A DNA stretch of 64,000 bases from Gigantopelta aegis (Eukaryota; Mollusca; Gastropoda; Neomphalida; Peltospiridae): assembly GCF_016097555.1 (NCBI RefSeq), contig NC_054704.1, forward strand, positions 30,840,523 through 30,904,522, written 5' to 3'. Below are positions 1-12,880 of this stretch, one piece after another. Position 1 is the stretch's first letter. Every line of letters begins with the position of its first letter. The notes below the pieces were generated by a model that saw only the letters and a list, made by a program, of their open reading frames with translations, was not told the origin of the DNA and did not search any database. Position numbers and translations under genes: made by a program.

Positions 1-112
<112 letters not shown>

Positions 113-2835
113 TACATGCAGATCAAAATTATAAAACCGTCGTTTTACGTTGAAGTTTTGTTGTTGGTGGTTTTGTTGTTTTATTTTTCTTTCTCTTTCT
201 TTTTTCTTTCCGTTTCATTTTAAATTATTTGGTTCAGTATCTTACCACAATCACACGTGTGCTGTTCTCGAAATTCGTGTAATGACGTCCCTACGTTTCG
301 TACAGTACACACGCTCATGCACTAATCTTTGATTACTGTTTCGATCTCTTGGCTGGAAAAACACCACTGTGTATGTGCTGGTCATCACTGATTTGCGTGA
401 CATTCTAAATACGATTTTTGAAAAATTACTGGAAATAAATACAGTTGTCTGACAAATCCTTGGTATTAGGCAATGAAGACTTGTAGTCTGTGTCTACCAC
501 GACTTGATTTATTTTGCAACAGTCGATATCAAGCTTCGCAAATGAGCCATTATGTCTTCTTGTTGAAGCCAATTCAAGGATGAATAAACACACGAGGTGT
601 TTATATGAATGAGAATGATTCTTGTCCTGTCCGTCAACCCAAATAAATATTATGTTGCGATTTATAAGAAAACACCAATATGATAACACATATTTTCAAG
701 CCACTTAACATTATTAAAAATTGCCTCATATTCATAATACAGCTGATTGTTAACAAACGTCAGTGCAGACTGTACAAACTGATATAAAACTAAAGAGAGA
801 TAACCTCTTGAAACAGGTGACATCATAGGGGTGTAATTTCAGACAGGCGGGTGTGAAGTCTTCTTGACCCGCTGAAGAACCTTTTTTGGTTTAGAAATAA
901 ACCTGTTTGGTTAGCCGGAGAATACCATTTATAACAGTGCCATGGTTCGTTTTTTTACTACCCTTTTCTAATTATAATGTATTTAGGCTAGGCACAATCA
1001 CGATTCTATATATTGGTCAGGTTTTACATAAAAACGTTTCATATGGACATGTTATATTTCATCACATATCTGCAGCCGTGGTGATACAGGTTGTGAGAAA
1101 AATAACATCATATATAATTATAGTACATACACAGTTCTAACCTCATATATTGTGTTTTAGTGTTCGTGTCTCATACACAAACTTACAACATTATTATCGT
1201 CCTACATTAAAGCAGTGATTCTATTGAATATGTATTAGTTGTTGAAATGTACGTAGGATTTAATTCAAATTATATTTCAATCATGCTTCCATTTGGGCTA
1301 CTTTTATAATGCTGAAGACAATACTTATGTTCTTAATAATTGTCGTTATGAAGTTTCCCTACACAGTACTTAATGCTTTGATTTCATTTGCGGTATCAAA
1401 TATATATATCTCTGTAACAATTTGTCTTCCTTTGAATAAATCTAATAGAAACAATATGTTTGAATTTTTCTTTCCAACCTCATTTTTAAAAATCCTTATT
1501 GTAAAACTAAAATGTCAAATTTTAAATATCTATGATTAAAGGTGGGTTCTCTCTTTATAACTTCGGGCAACGATGTGTAGCATGTCTTAAATCGCATGCC
1601 GCAGATCGTTAATGCAGATCGCACCTAGAGAATACAATGTCATTTCTAGCCTTTTTGAAGACATTTTATGGTCTTGTGATGATATTAACTTGTTTTGCCA
1701 ACATTAGGTTTCATCTAACGAAAAGACTCTCAGAGAGGCCGTTTTCTTGTCAGATGAAATAAAAGATGTAACGTGTGAAATGGCCATAAAACTTAAACAT
1801 CATTAAATTATACCAGTGTGTAATGGAATGGTTTTAAAATAAGATTAATATCGATCACTAATTTTGATTTAATACGACATAAAGCAGCATTAGACTTTAC
1901 TAACTCGATTATATTTGGTTGTAAAATTGTTATAAAAACAAATTAAAAACCATACAAAAAGCATATATCACATAAACAGAATTTACTTCAGTAAGAATTT
2001 TATTCAAAGGAAATGTTTGTTTTTCACTTCTGCAGCACGTGCTTGTTAACGTGTCACCGCCAAGAGTAGACGACAGGAGCAGACGACATTTCGTGACGCA
2101 GGTCGGAATCCTTTTAATGACCCCTTGACCTCCAGAATACTCAGAATCTGTGTCTTGAACTTATCTAGAATCGATGGCATCTAATAATGACTTGATTTTC
2201 CAATCCAGTGAAGGGCAGAATAAACGCTGGATTGGATCTTGTCCTGGGGGAATGTGTTTGGTGACGCTCCAAGCGTATTTGATGACTTTCCATGGCAGAT
2301 TGAAGTAAATAATGACCAAAGAAAATTGCGTTAAGCCGAATGTGCCATGTCATTGGGTGAACAAAAGCGTCGTTCATCACCTTTCGAGGAAACTAGCCTT
2401 CAAAATGTCGATACACCCTGCACTTCATTTACGCCATGGTGATGGAATTACCTAACTCATTATTCGAGCAGAATACTCTACTGCGTTCTGGCATTTGAAT
2501 TAACAAAGTACTAGCCGTGTTTTGCAACGGTATTCATTTTGCATCAATTCCAATTTTAATTGTCTTAAATAACAATGCAAGTGCCAATAATGTACCGGCA
2601 AAAAAAAACATCAACCAAACAAAAAAACGAAATTTGCTGAGAAGCACTACAGTACTTAGTGTACGCTGTATGAGAAGGAGTTTGAAAATTGATCTAAGAC
2701 CCACACAGGGAACTGGATATGGTGTGTTAAACTAATAAAATTGTCCCGAAAGGCTTGTACCATAAAATTGGTATCACAGATCTCTCAGAATAATTTCTAG
2801 TTTGTTTGTTTTTCAAGTTAGTGGGTTTGTGTTTT
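113..2835. other. Non-coding stretch, nothing recognised
   Basis: AT-rich sequence with only short open frames of up to about 90 codons that lack splice context or protein-like composition. I see no recognised repeat copy, RNA gene or exon here. Confidence 0.5.
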
Positions 2836-2855
2836 GGGGGGGGGGGGGGGGGGGG
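2836..2855 (+). repeat. Poly-G homopolymer (20 bp)
   Basis: A run of twenty G residues. Similar G or C runs recur at 6951, 8619, 8867, 18053, 36340 and 58650. Length is likely unreliable in sequencing. Confidence 0.9.
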
Positions 2856-3196
2856 TTCCAGGAGATGTGGGGGATTATTGGATGAGAAGTTGCCGCATCT
2901 GTGGATGAGATTTGTCAGACGATATCTTGTTCCCGATAAACATATTTTCGAGGGTCATAATCGCCACCGATATCTCAAATTTGTGCCTATTCTGGTATAC
3001 TTTATGTCTATTTCAGGTTTTACAGACATTCAGTTTTGGTGCTTTCAATCAAACGTCGATCTCTCGAAAACTTCGATCTCTCAAATTGAAGTGACGGTCC
3101 CGGCCAAATTACTATGCTAGTAACACACTTCGTAAACTTAAACTTCGAAAACTCAAAAATATCCATTTCTCAAAGCATAATACATACATATATATT

Positions 3197-3322
3197 TATT
3201 AATCATCGGCTATTGGATGTTAAACATTTGATAATTTTGTACATGTAGTCTTAGAGAAAACCATTAGAAGCAAGAGCACGGAAAGAACATCACATACCAC
3301 AGCTTTTGGTAAACCAAATGGG
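3197..3322 (-). repeat. Degenerate SINE-A fragment
   Basis: On the minus strand this keeps the 3' body of SINE-A, the family defined by the copies at 3972 and 34938. The recognisable parts are the segment matching 'ATCGGCTATTGGATGT', the 'TAGTCTTAGAGA' block and the 'ACATACCAC' block, with many mismatches. Both ends are lost. Confidence 0.7.
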
Positions 3323-3971
3323 TTAGTAGAAAGATACAAGGCCCAAGGGTGTATAACCCCCAACCCCATTTGAGGACTATAATATTTATTTTCGCCCTAA
3401 TACATATCTTACTTATGATTTACCTGTCTTTCTTAAGCAACACCTAAGATGCGATATATACCGGTAGGTATTACATTTCCGACAGCGTTTAGCTCGATTT
3501 ATCATAAACTGTAAGCTTTATATTAATGAAACTTTATTTATAGTTGCACCTATAGATGTTCATCACAATACATGTGAAAACATTAAAAATTAATTTATAA
3601 AATTTAAATAAAAGATATTTGTGTTTGGCTGCTCAACTTTAAAGTTTGTGTTTATCTTCATTTGTCACAAACTATAAGCCCTTCATCAATGCAACTTTAT
3701 TGTTTGTTGATATTTATCACAATGCATATGAAATATAGTTTTAGGTAATTAAATTTAAAAAATGTAAGTGAATATTTAATGAATTTTTTTCAAAGCTTAT
3801 GCCTAATGTTTCAGTTTTAATTTTTGTTTAACATGCACCAAAATGAACATCTATGAATGCAACTCTAAGTATATGGCAGGTGAGACGATGAATTCGGTGA
3901 AATGTTTAAAGATCTAATCATCTAGTAGAGTATTACGAGTAAACAACGTATACAACCTTTGTAAGAGGCAT
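3323..3971. other. AT-rich non-coding stretch
   Basis: Nothing recognised; no exon-like or RNA-like structure seen. Confidence 0.4.
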
Positions 3972-4262
3972 GGGGCAGGACGTAGCCCAGTGGTAACGCG
4001 ATCGATTGATGTGCGTTCAATCTAGGATTGATCCCGTCGGTGGGTTCATTGGGCTACTTCTAATTCCAGCCAGTGCACCACAATTGGTGTATCAAAGGTC
4101 TTGGTATGTGCTGTCCTGTCTGTGGGATGGTGCATATAAAAGATCCCTTGCTACTACCGGAAAAAAATGTATAGGGATTCCTCTCTAAGATTATATGTCA
4201 AAATTACCAAATATTCACATCCAAATAGTGGTGTCGTTAAACAAAACACATTTTAACTTTAA
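3972..4262 (+). mobile_element. SINE-A, near full length
   Basis: Begins with a tRNA-like head (A-box-like 'GTAGCCCAGTGGTAA', B-box-like 'GGATTGATCCC'). It continues through a conserved body ('GTGCACCACAA', 'GGTATGTGCTGTCCTGTCTG', 'GCATATAAAAGATCCCTTGC') and ends with 'GTGGTGTCGTTAAACAAAAC' and an 'AACTTT' tail. The same body recurs at least ten times in the window on both strands. This is a non-autonomous retroposon that would depend on LINE machinery for mobility. The small open frame inside it (4006-4188) is not a gene. Confidence 0.9.
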
Positions 4263-5010
4263 CTTTTACAAAAGGTCATCTGTGATTCATGCTCCCATGG
4301 GTGGCAGTTTAACACAGGTTTCACTGTATGTGGCACTGACGACACGGAAATATCAAAATCTAATAAATCTCTGACAGTCCGATTGTTTCTGAGATTTAAT
4401 ATCAAAACTTTATACGCATATACGACAGTTGAAATTGAATATTAGTCTACGCGAGGTCACTGGTCATTTTATTAAAAGACTCTAAATTGAGGTAACCAAT
4501 ACACAACGGACACCCCGTCAGCCCATGTGATCGATTATAAATCGGTGCGAGTGACGTGCTAGGACGCTGGCACTCTTTTCACCTGACCTTTGATCCTCTG
4601 CAGGATCTTATTAATGGCATCAATTTCGGTTGTCGGCTGACTTGTGCGATAGGGTAAATATCAGATATGTCGATCACAGCCTACAGTGAGTGACAAGTTT
4701 TCGGTTTAAGTCGCTTTAATAAGTCTTAATAACCTCCACACAGAACTATCGTCTGCTCGTTGCCTCTGATGGACAAACTGAACGCCATTTGCCCCGCAGA
4801 AGGAAATGCAAATCCGGTTAAGAGCTCAATCTGATTTGACGTGTTCGGGACATTTCATCGAATGACCCATCTGCTGTGCTGCTTTCTTGGCGTTTGATGT
4901 GTTTCCATAGATTTCAGATTATTCACATTAGTGGTTAAAATGTCGTGGCTTGTGTTCAGCATTTTTGTCCAAATGCTGTAGTATGATTGTACTATCTTGT
5001 CCAATGGATG
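4263..5010. other. Non-coding stretch, nothing recognised
   Basis: No gene or repeat identified by eye. Confidence 0.4.
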
Positions 5011-5275
5011 AATGAATGTTTAACGGCATCTCATCATAACAAAAACACTGGCTATTAGGATATTTGGTAATAAATTACCGCTTGCTGCTAAATAGTAACA
5101 TGTAATCCCATCATAACAAAAAATGAATGAATGAATGAATGAATGAATGAATGAATGAATGAATGAATGAATGAATGAATGGATGAATGAATGAATGGAT
5201 GGATGAATGAATGAATGTTGAACGACACCCCATCATGAAACAATGCAGCGGCTATTGTGTGTCAAACTATCGTAA
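5011..5275 (-). repeat. SINE tail remnants flanking a (GAAT)n microsatellite
   Basis: A (GAAT)n array at about 5119-5215 is bracketed by two related segments (about 5020-5060 and 5217-5268), each holding 'AACGRCA(C/T)CYCATCAT' and 'GGCTATT'. These look like minus-strand 3' ends of a fourth SINE type (tail seen again near 19385-19440 on the plus strand). The tetranucleotide array probably grew from the SINE tail. Confidence 0.65.
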
Positions 5276-6684
5276 ATGCAAACATTAAGCGATGAACAAC
5301 ATCAATATGAAAATTCAAGAGGTAAATTAAAGCACAGTGTAAAGAACTGTGCAAAAAAGACAAATAGTACAGATATAAAATTAAAACATTAAAATATAAA
5401 ATATGGCTACTGGGTATGTTATTATAATTTACCACTTCTCCTAGGGTGCAACATAATTATGTATCGACCGTTTCTCCCTCATAATTCTTCAAATAGTTTC
5501 TACTTACTACATTTTACTTACCCGATATAAAATTAGTTTTAGTATAAAAGTCACACGTTTCCCTGACTGACGTTTTACTGATTGACATTATAGAAGTTTA
5601 GCAACTTTATACAGAAGATATGTGTAAACTCGAACACTGTAACAGACAAAAAACGTATAGAGATCAAATGGCGTTGTCCATATTATTACATATTCAAGAC
5701 AAATGTTAACGGGATTTCCTGTGATGAAGGTTGATAAATATTACAAGATCTACATTAGTCGTTGCATAAGTGAAATAAATACGTATACTGTCCTACTTTG
5801 TCTTTACTAAAAGAAATATACACGAATTAGGTGTAACCCGTGCTTATCACGGGGACGTTTAAATGGGGTGTGTTGGCCACATATGACCGTCGTGTAGATA
5901 GCCAACCTATAGCCACCTCTGGTTTTATTAAACACATTTTATTTTTGCCAAAAAAATATACATTTTAAGCTTCCATTGCTGCTGAATTGCTGGAATTCAT
6001 CTTGTTATGCAATATTTAGCACGATGAGTGTATGGTAGTCGAATGGACCTGGGCGCAAACAGATCCTTACGACATGCGGCATGGGGTAAGCACAAAAACG
6101 TATGTTGGCAGTGCAAATCAAACGAGGAGAAGCGGCCAGAACGATGACAACTGTTACAAGATGCTATTTTCAGTTCTAAGATAATTATTGTTTGTTGAAA
6201 CCTCACAGACAAAACATTCTGAGGACCAAATATCAACAATATTAACTTGGGACAGACTTAACCAAATGACAGACCAGTGTAACACGTTGTCGTATTGACA
6301 CACGCATAATATCTGTATGACCTTGCGAGACGAAACCAATTATATTGGGCCATTTCCAGATGGGATTACCTCAGCGGTGTCGAGTTTGGGTCTTATCCGT
6401 GTACTTGCTAACTGCATAAGTCGGTTGGAGCACTTCAACTGTTGCCACTAATAGTAAGCTTCTTAACCTGCCAATTCTGTGATCGGTTTGAACGAGGGTC
6501 CTGTGTTCTGTGTGCACGCTGAAAAGAACGAAGAAAGGAAAGGATGACACATCAGTACCTTGTTAACTATAATATATATATGGCTATTTTGTGTGTAACA
6601 AATGGTCGACAGCGGGACAGAGTCGCAATCCGCTGTCATCACACAGGCTACTTCTATTGATAAAGCAGCAAGAGATCTTGTATA
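5276..6684. other. Non-coding stretch, nothing recognised
   Basis: Short random frames only. No repeat shared with the rest of the window was recognised. Confidence 0.4.
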
Positions 6685-6795
6685 TACAAGCGAGTTTCAA
6701 CGATTCGATGGGTAGGTGTAACTGTAAGACCATTACATCCTTTTCATTCTCACTGACCATTAACAACTCACAACTAACCCAACTAACTAGTGTGC
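6685..6795 (+). repeat. SINE-C fragment
   Basis: Matches the centre of the SINE-C copy at 18964: 'GCGAGTTTCAACGATTC', 'GGGTAGGTGTAA' and the 'CTGACCATTAACAACTCACAAC' region. Head and tail are absent or too diverged to recognise. Confidence 0.65.
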
Positions 6796-6849
6796 TGTTG
6801 TCACTTTTGTGCGCTGTTATTTGACATTTAGGAACAAAATAAAGAGAAG

Positions 6850-6905
6850 AAAGCATGCGAGGTTTTAGGGGAGATCGAGTCATGCTTCCCGGAAAAAGTT
6901 TTTTG
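6850..6905 (+). repeat. Short dispersed repeat, copy 1
   Basis: Shares 'GGGAGATCGAGTCATGCT' and the following 'CCCGGAAAA' with about 19495-19556 (there 'GGAGTTCGAGTCATGCTACC'). Function unknown; probably the end of a transposable element. Confidence 0.6.
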
Positions 6906-7029
6906 GTTTAAAATTCATTGGGATGGAGAGGGTTTGGAACCCCGGCCGTCCCCCCCCCCCCCCCACTTCCCCCAGCACCTGAAAAGTGTGAACATTGCTG
7001 GTTCAAAGACAGAACCTCCTCTGAGTTAT

Positions 7030-7498
7030 AGTTAAGTTATTTATTCCTTTAAGTTATATAACTTATAAGCTTTATAATACAAACAGCAAATTATAATAAA
7101 TACATATTTACAATATCTGATAATGATAGGGAGCGCTATACCACTATCTAAAAACACATTCATGCATGAAAAATCAATACATGTCTAAAATAAACGTAAT
7201 AAACCATACATATATGCATGATAAATAATTACGTAGGTAGTAATAAAGAAGATATCAAATATAAACATATCACTTGCGTAAGGAAACTAAAGACACACAT
7301 ACATATAACTAAACACAAATAACTAGATAAAATAAAATTAAAAAAAAACTAACAATAATGAAATCGTAATAATAAATAAAAATAAAAAATAAAAAATAAA
7401 AACAATGAAATGAAATAAAATAAAATAATAATAAAATTTAATATAGAGAAAAATATATAAACTACATAACACGTTATGTTAGTCTACAAAAAAATTAA

Positions 7499-7536
<38 letters not shown>

Positions 7537-7639
7537 CACGTATTCAAAATAAATATGCATATACATTTAAGATACATTTACATTTACATAAGCACTGACA
7601 GAGACAGACAAACCGACAATTGTTAGTTATTTTATAATA
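7030..7639 (-). other. AT-rich stretch, probable LINE 3' region, with (TA)n
   Basis: Very AT-rich sequence with repeated A-rich motifs and a (TA)n tract at about 7504-7534. It lies immediately 3' (minus-strand sense) of the LINE C-terminal fragment at 7640-8060, so part of it may be LINE 3' UTR. No open frame of note. Confidence 0.4.
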
Positions 7640-8060
7640 TTTTTGCAATACAAATGTAGTTGGTCCCTGATTTTATTTGCTGTGAATAAAAATTGTCCAA
7701 GGTTATTGAGTTCTTTGTTATTTTCTGTGGACAGAAGCTGAATAATTTTGAAAACACTAGGATGTCTATAATAGTAAACTTTTATGAACTTTTTTCTTAA
7801 AACATTGTAAAATGGACACTGAATAATAAAATGATACTATCTTCTATCTCATTATCATTGCAAAATGTGCATACTCTTTCGTGTCTATCAATACCTCTAT
7901 ACCGGCCGGATTCTGCATTTAGTTTATGAGCAGATATTCTAACGTTTACCATTTTCTTTAAATGCTGATTATCTATGGGTTTTCGAAGATACATTTATAA
8001 TTTAAATTCATTTAACACAGATATTGTTAGAGATTCCCCTTTGGTGTTGCTGTTATATAG
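7640..8060 (-). pseudogene. LINE reverse-transcriptase protein, C-terminal fragment
   Basis: The minus strand encodes the tail of a non-LTR retrotransposon ORF2. There is a 'GRYRGIDRHERVC' segment followed by a C-x2-C knuckle and 'EIED', then after a one-base frame change 'LRKKFIKVYYYRHPSVFKII', the conserved end of this LINE class. The Cys-x2-Cys pattern parallels residues 18-21 of the last frame of the full LINE at 62989-63300. Endonuclease and RT domains are absent, so this is a 5'-truncated dead copy. It is a different subfamily from the 59-63 kb LINE and closer to the fragment at 20020. Confidence 0.75.
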
Positions 8061-8289
8061 TAGTTTTGCAACTCATTGTTATCAGCCAAGAAGTACTGTT
8101 TCATAATGGCATGGTTTCGTAAGAAAACAGTTACTGTTACGGGCAGCTAATTGTTTGGGCAACAGTTTGTACTAATCGTTTAGTTAGTTTCGCAGATCGG
8201 TACGGTTAGTGACTTTAAAGATGACGGCATTCCCATGTATGTTCTACCAGCCATGACATTTATTACAAAAACGAATCCTATAAAGATTG

Positions 8290-8534
8290 TTTTAACGACA
8301 CCAGTAGAGCACATTGATTTATTAATCATCGGCTATTGGATGTCAAACATTTGGTAATTTTGACATATAGTCTTAGAAAGGAAACCCGCTACATTTTTTC
8401 CATTAGTAGCAAGATATCTTTTATATGCACTATTCCACAGACAGGATAGCACATACCACGGCTTTTGATATACCAGTCGCGGTGCAATGGCTGGAAAGAG
8501 AAATAGCCCTATGGGCCCACCGTCGGGAGATCCT
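8290..8534 (-). mobile_element. SINE-A, 5'-truncated
   Basis: Minus-strand copy running from the 'TTTAACGACACC' tail through 'ATCGGCTATTGGATGTCAAA', the 'CTTAGAAAGGAAACCCGCTA' block and 'ACATACCACGGCTTTTGATA' to about the 'GGGCCCACCGTCGGGA' joint. The tRNA-like head is missing. Such 5' truncation is normal for target-primed reverse transcription. Confidence 0.88.
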
Positions 8535-8864
8535 TGTGATACGTATGGGTATTTCCAAGAAATTTTACTTGTAATGGTCATTTTAATATAGCTTGTAAAA
8601 TTCTAACCTGTTGCAGTGGGGGGGGGGGGGGGGGCAACAACTCTCTCACCCCTTATTGGATGCAACCCTTTACAATTAGCGTGAATCGACTAGGTACTTA
8701 TTGTTTGTAATTATGAGAGGCAGTTCATAGGCAGGTCATTTCAACGTTAAAAGTCATTGCTTAATCATCTACTCACTTGAAATAATTACTACATTTTCAT
8801 AATATGGCTACTATAGTACAACTGTATACCTTTTACTATTTAAATAAATGGTGCTATGCATCTC

Positions 8865-8866
<2 letters not shown>

Positions 8867-8910
<44 letters not shown>
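8867..8910. repeat. Poly-C (34) followed by poly-A (10)
   Basis: An uninterrupted run of 34 C residues ends directly in ten A residues. A 16-bp poly-G lies at 8619-8634. These are extreme homopolymers whose length is unreliable. Confidence 0.9.
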
Positions 8911-8911
<1 letters not shown>

Positions 8912-9523
8912 AAACCCGCAAACACCCACTAATATTTTATTTTATCCTGCAATCACTATATATATTGTAAAGATATTATGACGAGCTAAATTTCTATATT
9001 TTCGGCCATTGACCAAAGATATAGCATTTTGGGACTGAATTATTTTTACACTAGTTATGATGTGGAAAGTAATGTATTGCTGAAAATTACTTATTCTTTA
9101 CTTTCTAGTTGATTGTTTTGGTTTTTAAAAACCCTTTTGAAGACTATTTTAAATATAAGCATTTTTTTTATATTTTTGTTATGTAAGAACTATTTTGTTT
9201 TTCTGTATAGATATTGTAGGCGACAAGACATACTACTCTGGAAAACGGTATATTACTCATCAACTAAAGATCCAAACACGGTTGTCTTGCATTATTTCCA
9301 AATGGGTGCTCGTCTACTGAGCTATGTCCCGTCGTTCAGTGTGTCGCTTTTAAAAGTCTTCGTTCATACACTGAACTTCGAATTAGACACCTTACAACGA
9401 CAGTCAATTATTTCTCATCTGTTAATTAGGTCTATTATTAGAGTTCGTCACATACACTGGCTGAATGAATAAGAGCAAGGTTTGACTTTGCCAGTTTTTC
9501 TATACTAAGACAAATGATATATA
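8911..9523. other. Non-coding stretch with one unassigned open frame
   Basis: Contains an open frame of 119 codons (9113-9472, plus) whose sequence resembles no family I know. Its composition is that of translated AT-rich DNA. I do not call it a gene. Confidence 0.4.
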
Positions 9524-9778
9524 GCGTTTGTGATTACGTTGTTTAGGGCACACACATACACACACTCTATTATATCCGTTTTTTTGTTATTGAAATCAAA
9601 CATTACTTACATTTTATTATTTAGATTATCCATTTCCATATATCACAGTGTTTCTGGTCATTCTGGGTTTTGTAATGCTGCGAAGATAAGAGTATTTTCA
9701 CCCGTTCCAACGTCGCAGACACTTGTTTCACTTTACTGTAATTTTATACAGATGTGTCACAGGTTTAAAGATTAGGCC
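9524..9778 (-). mobile_element. Partial TTAA-type MITE
   Basis: Holds the inverted counterpart of the right half of the element at 9843-10225 and of the 46829 copy: 'ATTACTTACATTTTATTATT', then 'CCATTTCCATATA', then a 'TCTGG(T)CATTCTGG' block. The outer termini are not clearly preserved, although a TTTAAAG lies near 9767. Confidence 0.6.
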
Positions 9779-9842
9779 TAACCAAACTTACCTTCCATTT
9801 TCCCGTGTTGAAACTAGGGTCTGCAACTTTACGGCCAATGTC

Positions 9843-10225
9843 TTAAAGGGACAGACCCTAGTTTTTAAACACTAAGGCATATTTTTAAACCTAGACTCTA
9901 GGTAAAAATGGACACTACGTTACAAATCTGTAACAAATTGAAATACAACAGAGTGCAACAAGTCTGTGAGGCTGAAATACCCTTAAAAATAGACTAAAAC
10001 GTAACTCCATAACCGTTACTTCTCAGACGTAAGTGCGTTTTTAAAAATATGATAAATTAATTTTGTGGCATTAGAAACACCAGGATGACCAGAAACACGT
10101 CGGTTGTATGGAAATGGATAATCTAAACAATAAAACATAAGTAATGTTTGATATCAGTGATCATAAACGGCTCCAACAGTGAAAAATATGCCTTAGTGTT
10201 TAAGAACTAGGGTCTGTCTCTTTAA
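9843..10225. mobile_element. TTAA-flanked MITE (383 bp, 44-bp TIRs)
   Basis: Left terminus 'TTAAAGGGACAGACCCTAGT' and right terminus, read as reverse complement, 'TTAAAGAGACAGACCCTAGT'. The inverted similarity continues for about 44 bp through 'ACACTAAGGCATATTTTT'. The element begins and ends at TTAA. There is no coding capacity, so it would need a transposase in trans. TTAA targets are typical of piggyBac and also of Kolobok-type transposons; I cannot choose between them from the termini alone. Confidence 0.85.
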
Positions 10226-10769
10226 CCGACACACCATCAAGCACGCTAAAGATGTTGGCCGATGTCAGAGTTATTAATAGAGATCTCCAGACCGAACTGG
10301 GAGGTACGATTTGATTTCAGTCGAGTGTACTATTACTTTGATTTTTGTTTCTGTCGCTTGGTAACAAAAGCATATTAATCCCCAAAAGGCTACCAAAAAC
10401 AAGCTTAGATCAGATAGGTTATTGAGTTTCGTTTTGTAATGGGTATACTGGCCATCAACATATTAGAAATCAGCGAAGTGAAGTATGTATGTATGTATGA
10501 AATATGTATCAAGTAGCATATGACATGTATGTATGAGAGCAACCGTGTGGAACGCAGATGTTGTCCATGTTAGCTGATTCTGTATCTGGCCACAGATCAC
10601 AATTATCTGCCCAATATCCAGAAATATATCCGGGCAAGTAATCTACTGTTTGACTGTGAATATTTTATGCAGACAACTTTGAAGTGGCAATTATTATACT
10701 GATGTTGACAGGGGAGAGTATGCAGTCTGCAAATGTGTCTAACTTGTTATCATTGCAGGCAAAGGTGCA
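10226..10769. other. Non-coding stretch
   Basis: Nothing recognised apart from a short (TATG)n-like patch near 10480-10500. Confidence 0.4.
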
Positions 10770-11117
10770 TTAAAGAGACATTCCCGAGTTTGCTGCAAGT
10801 TTTAAGATGTTATCAACTAACAGAGTCTTTTTAACGATTGTAATTACATATCAAATATATTTTTCTGCATAAAATATTAGTGGCTGTATGTTAAACGTAT
10901 TTCTGATCGTTCTAATATTTGTACTAGGTTAAATTTCATCTTATTTCCTAAAATATTTTTGGGCTATTTACAAATATTAAGACGACCAGAAACACATTGA
11001 ATATACAGACACTGATATTCTAAACAAGAAAATATATTTAATATGCAAGTTTAATCGTAGAAGTATTTTATTAGTCGGAAACATCTTACAATGCAGTAAA
11101 CAGGAATGTCCCTTTAA
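10770..11117. mobile_element. TTAA-flanked MITE (348 bp), second subfamily
   Basis: Left end 'TTAAAGAGACATTCCCGAGT'; right end as reverse complement 'TTAAAGGGACATTCCTGTTT'. Both then run into 'TGC(T/A)GCA/ACTGCA'. It shares the TTAAAGRGACA terminus with the 9843 element, but the inner sequence differs. Non-coding. Confidence 0.82.
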
Positions 11118-11976
11118 AAAAATCCACGGGTCTGCTGATATTAATAAAAGTGCTACATCAACTAACGGTTCCTGTGGTATTTAAATATAGCAGCCTACAG
11201 CCTAACAAGCTCTGGCCATTCTTTTTTCAGTGATAAACTCCCATAAGGCTACAGTAGTTAAAGCCACACATGGACACAATAGACCTGCTACAAATGCATT
11301 GCTGCATTCACTCTATTCAGAGCAACAGCAACATTTAGTCTCTACAATAATTGTTGGTGGCAGCGTTAACTAAACGTTTATACAAAATTTGTATAATACA
11401 CTGATTAACATACAGATAGCACGTTTTTCTTCTTTTTTCATTCTTTCTTTCTATCTCTCTTGTGACGATCATTACTGAAAATTTGTCTCATGAAAATTAG
11501 CCTTATTTAAAGAAATTTCTTTTTAAAACTCTTTTATTGACATTTGTCAGCATCGTGCCTGTAGCATGACGTGCCTACTTCCACTCGGCAAAATGCGAAA
11601 ACAACTTTCGTAGCTGACCGAAAAGAAGTAAGACAGTAAATCGATTGCGCATGTATTACCATTTAGAGTTATCTCCCACAAATCATCGCTGTTGAAACGA
11701 GGCGGTGTTTTTGAGAGTGAAAGGCCTGGATGGTGCGGGACATAAATCAATATCCCCGAATTAATCCCAGCGCCTCTTGGAGCAAACTCCGTATCAAATC
11801 GAGTTTGCGCCTTAGTAATTTCTCCTGATGGAATATCGGAATGTCCTGGAACTCCGGATCACTTTGTGAGCGTGTCTGCGTAATTTGGCGTCTGTCAAAC
11901 ACAGGGACGAAATAAAGAGCAGGCCTGTGAAAACATGGGCTTTGGTGCAGGAATTATGGAATACGTTAACAGTGTG

Positions 11977-12024
<48 letters not shown>

Positions 12025-12446
12025 TGTCTGGGGGGTTTTGTTGGGTTTTTATTTTTAAATCTTATTTTGAATCTGATTTATTTTTCAAATTTTTTAATAA
12101 GTTTTTGTTATTTGATGCAACAAAAGACTGAAAAACTGCACAATATTGTGTATATATTCTACTTAGATGCAATCACTAACATATATATACATTCACTATG
12201 TCAAGCGGGACGTCTTCATATCTCCCCTATGTAGTGTACCAATGTAATAAAAATGCAGGTCTACTGTTCGTCGTATAAAAATGTTAGTTTCGAAAACACG
12301 CTATTTATTAAAACTGTTTGAATTTTGCATTAGGAAACAATGTTATAAGGTGGGTTGTCTTGCACTTTAATATAGAATAGATACTACAGTTAAAAGTCTC
12401 CTTTGAAGCGTTAACAAAGTCTCATTGTTAACTTATATAAATTCAA
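11118..12446. other. Non-coding stretch with an (AAT)n microsatellite
   Basis: Holds a clean (AAT)n tract at about 11971-12023. Otherwise nothing recognised; short frames here do not look protein-like. Confidence 0.45.
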
Positions 12447-12880
12447 TTTAACGCGTTCTAAATGTTATGCCAGATAAAAATGAACTGTGTGGGATAGCCC
12501 TACATTATTACTTAAAACTGTGCCTTAAATTCAATTTAACGGCATTTTAAATTTTATGCCATATGAAACTAAACTATGGGATAGGCCTACTTTATTACTT
12601 AAAACTGTTTCTTAAATTCAATCTAACGGCGTTTTAAATTTTATGCCATATGAAATTTAACAGTATGGCTAAGGCCTACATTCTTGCTTAAAACTGTTTC
12701 TTAAAATTCAGTCAAACATTGTATTATATTTTATGCCAGATGAAATTGAACTGTATGGGATAGACCTATATGATTGCTTAAAACTGTTTGTTAAATTCAG
12801 TTTAACGGCGGTTTAAATTTTTTTAACAGGTGAAATTTAATTTTATGTGCTATACTATTGCTTAAAATTTTCTTAAATTA
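12447..12880 (+). repeat. Imperfect tandem array, about 87-bp unit, five copies
   Basis: Five successive units start with 'AATTCAAT/GTTTAACGGC', pass through 'TTTTATGCCA(T/G)ATGAAA' and 'GGGATAGNCCTA', and end with 'GCTTAAAACTGTTTCTTA'. Starts are near 12449, 12530, 12616, 12705 and 12795. Divergence rises toward the right. Non-coding satellite-like DNA. Confidence 0.85.

Noticed and set aside
9113..9472. 119-codon plus-strand open frame
   Set aside because: No recognisable motif or splice context; composition of translated AT-rich DNA.
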